From: Dyadobacter fermentans
Lineage (GTDB): Bacteria; Bacteroidota; Bacteroidia; Cytophagales; Spirosomataceae
Reading direction: 5' to 3'
Assembly (NCBI RefSeq): GCF_019924045.1
Contig: NZ_JAHXBN010000001.1
Coordinates: 1 to 64,000, forward strand
Length of the DNA: 64,000 bases
The position numbers were made by a program, and so were the translations under genes. Positions 42,218 through 49,561 of the stretch are shown piece after piece; the stretch's first letter is position 1, and every line of letters starts with the position of its first letter. The notes beneath the pieces were generated by a model. It worked only from the letters and a program-made list of their open reading frames with translations. It had not been told where the DNA came from and did no database searches.

Positions 42218-42946
42218 ATGGCCGAGAATACCGAACCTACACCAGAAGATGCAAAAGAATCGCTGGAAAATAAAGTTGACGAACTCCAAACCACTGCCGC
42301 CGATGCCAAGGATGCCATTGTGGAGGAAGCGCAGGAAGTGAAGAACGAGGCAACCGAAGTGGTGAAAGAAGAAGTGGCTGCCGTGGAGGCGAAGGCTGAG
42401 GAGAAAGTGGAGGAGGCCGCCGACGGCATTAAGACCGAAGTTTACGAGACGATCGACGACCTGAAAGCGCAGGCCGAGACCAAAGCAACGGCCGCCGAAG
42501 AAGCAGTGGAGGAGGTAAAAGAAGAGGCTGCGGCTAAGGTAGAGGCTGTGAAAGAGGAGGTGGTAGATAAAGTCGAAGAGGTGCAATCCGGTTTTGCAGC
42601 GAAGCTAGCCGGCCTGACAGAGGCAGCAGCCGAGAAATTCGAGGACCTGAAAGAGGCCGCGACCGATAAGTTTGAAGATATTAAGGAAGTGGCTGCGGAG
42701 AAGTTTGAGGACATTAAAGTAGCCGCAGCAGACAAGTATGAAGATATTAAGGAAGACGCCTCCGAGGCATTTGAAGATGCGAAGGAGGCCGCTTCGGAAA
42801 AGCTGGCCGAAGCGCAGGCCAAGGCTGCTGAACTGAAAGCGAAGGCTACGGAGGAACTGGCGGAATTGAAGGAGGACGCCTCGGAGAAAGTCGTCGAGAC
42901 GAAGACCAAGGCGAAGGGATTCTGGGCGCGGCTCTTCGGCAAATAA
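42218..42946 (+). CDS. LEA-like 11-mer repeat coiled-coil protein
   Basis: A 242-aa protein made almost wholly of Ala, Glu, Lys, Asp and Val. From about residue 130 it shows clean 11-residue repeats: AAEKFEDLKEA, ATDKFEDIKEV, AAEKFEDIKVA, AADKYEDIKED, ASEAFEDAKEA. This is the group-3 LEA pattern (amphipathic helix of 3.67 residues per turn). The first 125 residues are a looser Glu/Val/Ala helix, and the end, GFWARLFGK, is a conserved-looking aromatic/basic tail that might bind membrane. No signal peptide. Likely a desiccation or stress protectant; DNA- or lipid-binding is an alternative. Confidence 0.75.
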   Translation: MAENTEPTPEDAKESLENKVDELQTTAADAKDAIVEEAQEVKNEATEVVKEEVAAVEAKAEEKVEEAADGIKTEVYETIDDLKAQAETKATAAEEAVEEVKEEAAAKVEAVKEEVVDKVEEVQSGFAAKLAGLTEAAAEKFEDLKEAATDKFEDIKEVAAEKFEDIKVAAADKYEDIKEDASEAFEDAKEAASEKLAEAQAKAAELKAKATEELAELKEDASEKVVETKTKAKGFWARLFGK

Positions 42947-42965
42947 GCTTTTGAAACACAACCGG

Positions 42966-42996
42966 ACCCGGCCCTTTTCGATAGGCCGGGTTTTTT
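42966..42996 (+). terminator. terminator of the LEA-like gene
   Basis: ACCCGGCC and GGCCGGGT form a perfect 8-bp GC-rich stem with a 10-nt loop followed by T6, 20 bp after the stop. Confidence 0.85.
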
Positions 42997-43030
42997 ATGC
43001 AATTCTTTTATTCTACCAAAATTGCTTCTA

Positions 43031-44680
43031 ATGTCACAACAAACTTTCGCTCTTCCCTACCACCACCCGTTTGCGGCAGATAATCAGTACAAAAAATCAG
43101 TGGCCTACTTTTCGATGGAATTCGCTGTCGATCAGGCATTAAAGATTTACTCGGGGGGGCTGGGCTTCCTCGCGGGTTCGCATATGCGTAGCGTGTATGC
43201 GCTCAAACAGAACCTGATCGGTATCGGAATGTTGTGGAAATATGGCTACTACGACCAGGGGCGTCAAAAAGACGGCAGTATGGAGCCGGAGTTCCGCGAG
43301 AAAATGTATTCCTACCTGGTCGATACCCAAATCCGGTTTCAGATACCCATGATGGGCAAAAACGTTTGGGTAGCTGCCTATTACCTCGATCCTGAGACAT
43401 TTGGCTCAGCACCATTATTCCTGCTGACGACCGACACCGACGGTAACGACGAGTCGACGCGGGCGATCAGCTACTCGTTGTATGATTCCGACGTTACCTA
43501 TAAAGTCGCGCAATGCATGGTGCTGGGGATCGGGGGGGCACGGCTGCTCGAAGCCCTGCAATATGAGCCGGAAGTTTACCATTTGAACGAGGCACATGCG
43601 GTTTCGGCCCTTTTTCATTTGTATAAAAAATATAAGAAACCGGCAGAGGTACAGAAGCGGGTCGTTTTTACGACACATACGCCGGAGGAAGCCGGAAATG
43701 AAAAGCATGACATTCGTTTTCTGGATCAGCTGGGCTTTTTCTCCGGCGTCGACCTCGAAACGGTACGAAAGATCAGCGGCATAGGGGATGACGTCTTCAA
43801 CCATTCATTGGCCGCATTGCGCCTGAGCCACAAAGCGAACGGTGTTTCGAAGTTGCACGGGGAAGTCTCGCGGAAAATGTGGAAGTCACATCCTAAAATC
43901 GCGCCGATAGGCCACATTACCAATGCACAGAACAATGCTTACTGGGTTGACCCTGTATTGGAAAAGGCCAGGCTCGAAAAGGATATCGATGCGATTGTTG
44001 CGCGTAAAAAGGAGTTGAAAAGGACATTGTTCAAGACCGTCGCCGACCAGAGCGGAAAGCTGTTCGACCCGGATGTCCTCACGATCGTGTGGGCGCGGCG
44101 GTTTGCGGCCTACAAGCGGCCGGATATGCTGGTTTGGGATCTCGAACGGTTTAAAAAGATCATGGAGAATGCCAAACAGCCGGTGCAGGTGATATGGGCC
44201 GGGAAGCCGTATCCGAAAGACGAAGGAGCCATCGCGACCTTCAACCATCTTTTCTATTTGAGCCATTTGTTTCCTAATATGGCTGTGCTGACCGGCTATG
44301 AACTGGCATTGTCCAAGCTGCTCAAAGATGGTGCTGATATCTGGCTCAACACGCCTGTCGTGACGCGCGAGGCCTCCGGTACCAGCGGTATGACGGCCGC
44401 AATGAATGCCGCATTGAACCTATCCACATTCGACGGATGGATTTGTGAATTCGCGAAGGATGGGCATAATGCATTTCTCTTGCCGGTTGCCCAGGGAGAG
44501 GATATTAACAAGCAGGATTGCGACAATCTGTTGAAATCCCTGGAAAGCACGGTAATCCCCACTTATTACAATGCGCCCAAGAGGTGGCAAAAGATGATTT
44601 TGAATAGTATGAACGACGTTTCCGAGCCGTTCAATTCCGACAGGATGGCGAGGGAGTATTATGAGTTGTTGTATAGCTAA
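43031..44680 (+). CDS. GT35 alpha-glucan phosphorylase homologue lacking the PLP lysine
   Basis: A 549-aa protein of the short alpha-glucan phosphorylase type. Typical blocks are VAYFSMEFAVDQALKIYSGG (residues 26-45), VYHLNEAHAV, VFTTHTPEEAGNEKHD, IGHITNAQNNAYWVDP and the C-terminal DIWLNTPVVTREASGTSGM. In phosphorylases the residue after EASGTxxM is the lysine that binds PLP; here it is Thr455 (ACG at 44393-44395). Phosphorolysis would be lost unless another Lys replaces it, so it may work as a non-PLP glucosyltransferase or a regulatory/binding protein. The start is the ATG at 43031, not the TTG 9 bp before it. It is transcribed alone. Confidence 0.85.
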   Translation: MSQQTFALPYHHPFAADNQYKKSVAYFSMEFAVDQALKIYSGGLGFLAGSHMRSVYALKQNLIGIGMLWKYGYYDQGRQKDGSMEPEFREKMYSYLVDTQIRFQIPMMGKNVWVAAYYLDPETFGSAPLFLLTTDTDGNDESTRAISYSLYDSDVTYKVAQCMVLGIGGARLLEALQYEPEVYHLNEAHAVSALFHLYKKYKKPAEVQKRVVFTTHTPEEAGNEKHDIRFLDQLGFFSGVDLETVRKISGIGDDVFNHSLAALRLSHKANGVSKLHGEVSRKMWKSHPKIAPIGHITNAQNNAYWVDPVLEKARLEKDIDAIVARKKELKRTLFKTVADQSGKLFDPDVLTIVWARRFAAYKRPDMLVWDLERFKKIMENAKQPVQVIWAGKPYPKDEGAIATFNHLFYLSHLFPNMAVLTGYELALSKLLKDGADIWLNTPVVTREASGTSGMTAAMNAALNLSTFDGWICEFAKDGHNAFLLPVAQGEDINKQDCDNLLKSLESTVIPTYYNAPKRWQKMILNSMNDVSEPFNSDRMAREYYELLYS

Positions 44681-44699
44681 AATCTAACCCGCAGGAAAG

Positions 44700-44758
44700 C
44701 GGCGGCCATCAGTTAATCTTGATGAATCTATCCGTCGAAAATTGACTGTTGGCCGCCG
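44700..44758. repeat. long imperfect hairpin after the GT35 gene
   Basis: An 18-bp stem (44700-44717 with 44741-44758) has two mismatches, with GGCGGCCA/TGGCCGCC at its base and a 23-nt loop. No T run follows, so it may be a palindromic repeat more than an intrinsic terminator. Confidence 0.6.
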
Positions 44759-44780
44759 TGCAGCCTTGACGGCAAATCGT

Positions 44781-44788
44781 TATATTTG
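44781..44788 (+). promoter_or_regulatory. -7 promoter box of the Uma2-type gene
   Basis: TATATTTG matches TAnnTTTG exactly, 42 bp before the ATG at 44830. Confidence 0.55.
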
Positions 44789-44829
44789 AAATAGCATTAT
44801 TGAAAGACTTCCAAAGACATCGTTAAGTT

Positions 44830-45411
44830 ATGGACACGCCTGTTACATTCATTGTGGGAGATATCATGAGCGAGGACGAATTTTTCCGTTTTTGCCAGAT
44901 GAACGATACGCTCAGTTTTGAACGGGACAGCGAAGGCAACATTATCTTTATGTCACCGGCTGGAAGTTTATCAGATAATTTTAATTTCGAAATTTCTCTT
45001 GTGTTTGGCTCGTGGCTGCGGGAGAATAAAATTCCAGGAAAGGCGTTCGGCCCTTCGGCTGGGTTCACGCTTCCAAACCGCGCCGTCCGCTCGCCGGATG
45101 TTGCCTGGGTGAGCCGTGAAAAATGGGATGCATTATCGAGAGATGAGCAAGAACGGTTCGCTCCTCTGTGTCCCGATTTTGTGATCGAAGTGCGTTCCAA
45201 ATCCGATAGCCTGATTTACCTGCAAAACAAAATGCAGGAATATCTGGCCAATGGCTGCCGCCTCGCTTGGTTGATCGATCGTTATGGAGAGAAGGTGTAT
45301 GTTTACGAACCTGAACGTGCCATTGTCGAATATTCAAGCCTTGATATTCAGCTTTCAGGTGAGCCGCTTTTCCCTGGCTTTGTATTGAATCTGGCTGAAA
45401 TAGAAAAATAA
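44830..45411 (+). CDS. Uma2-family (DUF820) putative restriction-endonuclease-fold protein
   Basis: A 193-aa protein with the Uma2 layout: an N-terminal helical start (MSEDEFFRFCQMNDTLSFER), a strand pair with GNIIFMSPAG, the active-site SPDVAWVSREKWDAL and PDFVIEVRSKSDS, which provides the Asp and Glu-x-Arg of a PD-(D/E)xK-like core, then WLIDRYGEKVYVYEP. Such proteins are abundant in cyanobacteria and Bacteroidota, and their real role is unclear. No toxin-antitoxin partner is adjacent. The gene ends 1 bp before a large palindrome. Confidence 0.85.
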   Translation: MDTPVTFIVGDIMSEDEFFRFCQMNDTLSFERDSEGNIIFMSPAGSLSDNFNFEISLVFGSWLRENKIPGKAFGPSAGFTLPNRAVRSPDVAWVSREKWDALSRDEQERFAPLCPDFVIEVRSKSDSLIYLQNKMQEYLANGCRLAWLIDRYGEKVYVYEPERAIVEYSSLDIQLSGEPLFPGFVLNLAEIEK

Positions 45412-45474
45412 AATGCCACGAAGTCACGAATAAACACCAATACGCTTCGTGTTTATTCGTGCCTTCGTGGCATT
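45412..45474. repeat. 26-bp inverted repeat filling a convergent gene junction
   Basis: The arms 45412-45437 and 45449-45474 pair over 26 bp with one mismatch (T45424 against C45462) around an 11-nt loop. The arms contain the repeated word CACGAA (GCCACGAAG, CACGAATAAACAC). It lies between the stops of two convergent genes at 45411 and 45481 and could end both transcripts, but its size and internal repetition suggest a dispersed palindromic element. Confidence 0.85.
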
Positions 45475-45480
45475 AAAACT

Positions 45481-46383
45481 TTAAATCTGCCCGGCTAAAA
45501 TCTCAATCCCTTCCCGAAACGAATGCGGCTCATACCCCAGCACGTTTCTCGATTTGGTTAGATTAAAACCGGTTCTAGGCGGCCTGCGTGCAGGTTGCGT
45601 GAATGCCGACGCGTCGGTAGGCGAAATCAAAGAAGCATCCAGTTTAAAGAAATCCGCAGCAGCAAGCGCCATTTGGTAGGGCGTCAGGAAATCCTTGCCG
45701 GAAATATGGTAAATGCCTTTCGCCTCCTGGTCAGCGATGAGGAAGCAGCCCATGGCCAGGTCCTCGGCCAACGTGGGCGTGCGGAATTGATCGGTTACGA
45801 CTTTGATAGCCTTGCCTTCTTCCAATGATTTTTTTACCCAGAGTATAATGTTGCTGCGGCTCATATCGTGCGCGATCCCGTACACGAGCACAGTGCGGGC
45901 GATGGCCCATTCAATGTCCGAAGACTTGACGGCCTTTTCAGCCGCATACTTGCTCCATCCGTAAAAGCTGATCGGGTTCGGGATATCTTCTTCCCGGTAA
46001 GGGCCCGAAGTCCCGTCGAAAATGAAATCGGTGGAGACGTGTTCCAGGAAAATCTGGTACTTCGCACACGCAGCTACCAGCGTCTCAGTTGCGGTGACAT
46101 TCAGTTTCCAGCAGGCATCTTTTTCTGCCTCGCACTGGTCCACGTTTGTCATGGCAGCGGTGTGGATCAGTACGTTGGGACGCTCGGCATCGAGCACCTG
46201 ATCAACCGCTTCCGGGTCGGTAATGTCCATTTCAACATAGCGGTATCCCTTACTGAAAGGCAGCCGGTTTTCACCTCTGGCCGTGGCAACTGTTTCAATG
46301 TGTGCTTTTGAAATCAGCAATTCCACCAGTTTTTGACCCAGCAACCCGTTGGAGCCGGTGATCAGGAGTTTTTTCTTTTCCAA
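45481..46383 (-). CDS. RmlD-like NAD(P)-dependent sugar reductase/epimerase
   Basis: A 300-aa extended SDR protein. It has the Rossmann motif LLITGSNGLLGQKLVELL (residues 6-23), HTAAMTNVDQCEAEKD, the VSTDFIFDG block of dTDP-4-dehydrorhamnose reductases and the catalytic Tyr-x-x-x-Lys in SFYGWSKYAAEK. No dTDP-rhamnose genes are adjacent, so the substrate is uncertain; many such genes in Bacteroidota stand apart from rfb clusters. It ends the operon whose earlier members are cyclophilin and a lipoprotein; only 1 bp separates it from the cyclophilin stop. Confidence 0.85.
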   Translation of the reverse strand: MEKKKLLITGSNGLLGQKLVELLISKAHIETVATARGENRLPFSKGYRYVEMDITDPEAVDQVLDAERPNVLIHTAAMTNVDQCEAEKDACWKLNVTATETLVAACAKYQIFLEHVSTDFIFDGTSGPYREEDIPNPISFYGWSKYAAEKAVKSSDIEWAIARTVLVYGIAHDMSRSNIILWVKKSLEEGKAIKVVTDQFRTPTLAEDLAMGCFLIADQEAKGIYHISGKDFLTPYQMALAAADFFKLDASLISPTDASAFTQPARRPPRTGFNLTKSRNVLGYEPHSFREGIEILAGQI

Positions 46384-46384
46384 T

Positions 46385-47092
46385 TTAAGCTTCGTATTTC
46401 CAGCCGTATTTGCGGGTAATCTTCTTCTTTTTCATCTTCTTGACGGACACTTTCATCGAAATATCCTTCTCAGGGCGGTCGCGCTCGTCTTTGTCTGCCG
46501 AGGCGATCCTGTCAATGACATCCATCCCGTCGATCAGTTGCCCGAAAACGGTATATGCGCCGTCCAGGTGAGGCGTTCCGCCGATGGTTTCGTACACTTT
46601 CTTCTGGGCGTCCGTCAGCTTGCGTGCCGCGCGGGCCGATTGTTTTTCAAGATCAGCCTTGCTCCATTTGCGGCCTTCCACAATGTAAAACTGGCATCCG
46701 CTCGACTCTTTTTCGGGGTTATTGTCACGCGCGGCAGCCAATGCACCCTTTTGATGGAACAGCTTTCCATTGAATTCGGCTGGCACCTTGTAACCGTTAT
46801 CGCCGCGGCCCAGCATTTCGCCGGGTTTCGCATTGCGGGAATTGGGATCACCGCCCTGGATCATGAAATCGTCGATGACCCGGTGGAAAAGCAGCCCATT
46901 ATAGAATTTGTCCTTGGCCAGTTTGATGAAGTTTGCTTTGTGCTTCGGCGTTTCGTCGAAAAGAATGAAGCGCATCGTACCCTTGTCGGTAGCAATGGTG
47001 ATTACTTCGTCTTTTTTGGAAGGTTTTTGCGCAAAAACATTCAGCGCAATAAGGCACAACGCGCCCAGGAGAATCGATCTTTTGTTTTTCAT
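46385..47092 (-). CDS. exported cyclophilin-type peptidylprolyl isomerase
   Basis: A 235-aa protein with a signal peptide (ending VFAQK) and a cyclophilin domain (about 30-215). Key blocks are FYNGLLFHRVIDDFMIQGGD, containing the catalytic Arg, the LAAARDNNPEKESSGCQFYI block and AYTVFGQLIDGMDV. An insert of about 40 charged residues (SKADLEKQSARAARKLTDAQ) separates the last two. The C-terminal tail is Lys-rich. It catalyses prolyl cis-trans isomerisation during envelope protein folding. It starts 5 bp after the lipoprotein stop. Confidence 0.92.
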   Translation of the reverse strand: MKNKRSILLGALCLIALNVFAQKPSKKDEVITIATDKGTMRFILFDETPKHKANFIKLAKDKFYNGLLFHRVIDDFMIQGGDPNSRNAKPGEMLGRGDNGYKVPAEFNGKLFHQKGALAAARDNNPEKESSGCQFYIVEGRKWSKADLEKQSARAARKLTDAQKKVYETIGGTPHLDGAYTVFGQLIDGMDVIDRIASADKDERDRPEKDISMKVSVKKMKKKKITRKYGWKYEA

Positions 47093-47097
47093 AGGTG

Positions 47098-47694
47098 TTA
47101 TTTGGCGGCCAGAACGTTTTTATCGGCCGGGAAGAATTGAAATTTCAAGCCATAATCTTTTCCTTCCGAGACATCCTCCATGTCCATCCGGATTGTTTTG
47201 TTGTTCCAGGTAACTTTTTTGGTTTCTTCTTTGGGGGAAGAATATGCTTCACTAAAATACTGTTTGCTGGCATTCCATAGCTGTTTGGTCGCTTCCGGAC
47301 TGTTCAGGTAAACGTCGATCGTGATCTTGTTCACCTTCTTTTCGGGTGTCAGAAAGTACTGCACGTCGATGGTTTCCAGCTGAGCCGTTTCCGAGGTATA
47401 GCCCAGGTGGTCGGGTGTTTCTTCAAACATCTCGAAGGTTTCGGTAGCCTTTACTTTGGCAACTGCGTCACCGAATGCAATGCCTCGCAGCACTACGCCG
47501 GCCGGATTTTGTTCCGTTGGCCCGAGGATCGTTTTCAACAGTGCCGACTGGTCGCTGTTCAGGTCAGCGGGAGCAGCCTCATGCAGCACTACGGAGTCCG
47601 CCGCCGCCTCGGTTTTTTCGTTTGTTTTAGTGTCGCAAGCAGAAGCGAGTAATGCTATCGCGAGCAATGCGATTCCGTTTTTCAGCGTATTCAT
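47098..47694 (-). CDS. lipoprotein of unknown function
   Basis: A 198-aa protein with a lipobox (LLASAC, Cys at residue 20) followed by a Lys/Glu/Asp linker. The mature part has an initial helix (DQSALLKTILG) and alternating strands (LETIDVQYFLTPEKKVNKIT, VTWNNKTIRMDMEDV), giving a small beta-rich periplasmic domain. No family was recognised. It is the first gene of a probable operon with the cyclophilin and the RmlD-like reductase. No exact promoter match was found upstream. Confidence 0.75.
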   Translation of the reverse strand: MNTLKNGIALLAIALLASACDTKTNEKTEAAADSVVLHEAAPADLNSDQSALLKTILGPTEQNPAGVVLRGIAFGDAVAKVKATETFEMFEETPDHLGYTSETAQLETIDVQYFLTPEKKVNKITIDVYLNSPEATKQLWNASKQYFSEAYSSPKEETKKVTWNNKTIRMDMEDVSEGKDYGLKFQFFPADKNVLAAK

Positions 47695-47810
47695 AATTGT
47701 AGAGGTTGTGTCATGCGGTTAAATAAAGTTGAGAAATTATCGTGCCTTGTAACTAGTTCGACTGTCGGTCAATTGCAATTTATATATATTTAACACTTTC
47801 GGAAATCCGG

Positions 47811-49235
47811 TTAAAACTCTCTTGCAAGGTTAAAAAAGAACCGGCGTTCACCCAAGCCGTTCAGGGTAACATTGAAGCGCGCGACGATATTATAGAATGT
47901 TACCACGTCCACGCCTGCACCGGCGCCATACAGCGTAGAGTTGCCCAATTTGGTATTACTGAACTCAGGATAGCTGTTTTTGACATAGCCCGCATCTGCA
48001 AAAGTGTTAATATAGGCCGCCAGCGGAATAGTATTGAACTGCCTCACGGGTATGAACGAAAAGTGCTTCTGTATTGAAAAGAGCCTGTATTTCAGCTCAT
48101 TCTTGATCAATGCATAATCCTGCCCGTCGATCACGTAAAGCTCGTACCCGCGCACAAGGTCGTTGCGGTAGCCCAGTCCCACGGTTTGGGTGTAAGGCTG
48201 CCGCTTGGGAAACGAAATCCGTCCCCGGACATTGGTGTTGAAAAACCACTTCTTCCCAAGCGGGATGAATTTGCGGTAAGAGCCGTACAAGTACAGCGTG
48301 TTGACGTCATCGGAAGGCAGAAGCCCGGTTTTGGAAATTTGTAACCCGGCTGTCTGGCCTTGCAATGCATATTGGGCATTGTCGCGCTTGTCGTAGCTGT
48401 ATGTGTAGGTCAGCTGGAAATAACGTTGCCGTTTATCCCCATTCAGGAGGTAGTTGGGGTTGAGCCTGGCAATGGTATCCGAAATCGTCAGATAGCTCCA
48501 CCGGAGGTCGACGGAATGGAATGTATAATATTTGTTACGCCGGGTCAGGCTCACGTAGGTGTAAAACCGTTCCCGGTTGATTTCCTCGCTGCTGAGGTAT
48601 TGCAGCTTGTCGCGCCAGGTCCTGAATGCAGTGTTTTTGTTGATGGAATACGAAGTCCCGATGGTAATCCCCGTCTTTTGCGCCTTATCGATGTAAGGCA
48701 ACGTATAGGCTAGTTCGAACTTGGGAATAAAGCCGAATTCGGCCAGGAAGCGGAGTTTGTCGGCCCGGCCCGTCACATTACCGTAGCTGAGGTATACGCC
48801 GTAAGTTGTTCGGGAGAGGTCCCGCTTGCGTTCGTACCACCACTCATTGAAATTCCGGTCGGCGAGTTGGAAAACCGGAAGGATGATAAAATACCAGCGC
48901 TCCTTCACCACAATGCGGATATCCGTATGAACCGAGTCGGGATTGGGCTTTGTGAGCAGGTCTACGGTGACGAACAGGTTGGTATTAATCACCTTCCTGC
49001 GGTCAATTTCGAGCTTTTCCCGGAGTGCTTCGGTCGTCAGCGAATCGTCTCGTCGGATCGCCATTTCACGCATGATGATGGTGGTGCGGGTACGATGGTT
49101 CCCTTCCACCGTAATGTCGCCCACAATTACATTGCCGGCACTGTCGGCAACGACCGTCTGACCGGAGGCAAAATGGGAAAAGAGCAGTATAAAAAGCAGA
49201 AAGTAAATCTCCTGACAGCACTTCTTAGGGTTCAT
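47811..49235 (-). CDS. Omp85/BamA-TamA-like outer-membrane protein with one POTRA domain
   Basis: A 474-aa protein: signal (1-25), one POTRA-like domain (about 35-112; VGDITVEGNHRTRTTIIMRE, KLEIDRRKVINTNLFVTVDL), then a predicted beta-barrel that ends FFFNLAREF with C-terminal Phe. It is much shorter than BamA (five POTRA repeats). It may assist insertion or transport of particular outer-membrane proteins or lipids. It is transcribed alone from a box 63 bp upstream, divergent from the RHS locus. Confidence 0.82.
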   Translation of the reverse strand: MNPKKCCQEIYFLLFILLFSHFASGQTVVADSAGNVIVGDITVEGNHRTRTTIIMREMAIRRDDSLTTEALREKLEIDRRKVINTNLFVTVDLLTKPNPDSVHTDIRIVVKERWYFIILPVFQLADRNFNEWWYERKRDLSRTTYGVYLSYGNVTGRADKLRFLAEFGFIPKFELAYTLPYIDKAQKTGITIGTSYSINKNTAFRTWRDKLQYLSSEEINRERFYTYVSLTRRNKYYTFHSVDLRWSYLTISDTIARLNPNYLLNGDKRQRYFQLTYTYSYDKRDNAQYALQGQTAGLQISKTGLLPSDDVNTLYLYGSYRKFIPLGKKWFFNTNVRGRISFPKRQPYTQTVGLGYRNDLVRGYELYVIDGQDYALIKNELKYRLFSIQKHFSFIPVRQFNTIPLAAYINTFADAGYVKNSYPEFSNTKLGNSTLYGAGAGVDVVTFYNIVARFNVTLNGLGERRFFFNLAREF

Positions 49236-49297
49236 TCTTCACGGTTCCGAGTTTCGGTATAGAAACGATACTTTCTGTTAATATGATAAAATTTTAA

Positions 49298-49305
49298 CAA
49301 AAATA
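49298..49305 (-). promoter_or_regulatory. -7 promoter box of the Omp85-like gene
   Basis: TATTTTTG on the minus strand matches TAnnTTTG and is 63 bp before the ATG at 49235. Confidence 0.5.
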
Positions 49306-49389
49306 GGGGTTCGCGCCGAACATCGGGCCGTTTGATGGTCGAAAAGGGTTGCTTGATAATTATATGGTTTCATAGTAGAGGCGGTAGTA

Positions 49390-49397
49390 TATGTTTG
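49390..49397 (+). promoter_or_regulatory. -7 promoter box of the RHS locus
   Basis: TATGTTTG matches TAnnTTTG. Transcription would start near 49404, downstream of the frame's first ATG (49391), so that codon cannot be used and the start at 49562 is favoured. The leader would be about 158 nt. Confidence 0.5.
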
Positions 49398-49407
49398 CCG
49401 GTATAGT

Positions 49408-49435
49408 ACTAGTTGAGTTCCGGAGCTCAACTAGT
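49408..49435 (+). promoter_or_regulatory. palindromic hairpin at the RHS leader 5' end
   Basis: ACTAGTTGAG (49408-49417) and CTCAACTAGT (49426-49435) are a perfect 10-bp inverted repeat with an 8-nt loop, starting about 11 bp after the -7 box. It can be an operator in DNA or a stabilising 5' hairpin in the RNA. The rest of the leader to 49561 has no recognisable structure. Confidence 0.5.
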
Positions 49436-49561
49436 GTGAAACGGCACCCACTTTCATCATCATTTTCGGTTCGCGCACCGCGCACATGTAGCTATTGTTT
49501 CACCGGCCTGCTAGCAGGTCAGCTGGATTTTCTTTGTCCGGTTATCCCGATTCATATCACT

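Noticed and set aside
49391..49561. N-terminal extension of the YD-repeat/T9SS protein from ATG 49391
   Set aside because: It would begin inside the -7 promoter box and put 57 non-conserved residues before a good signal peptide at 49562.
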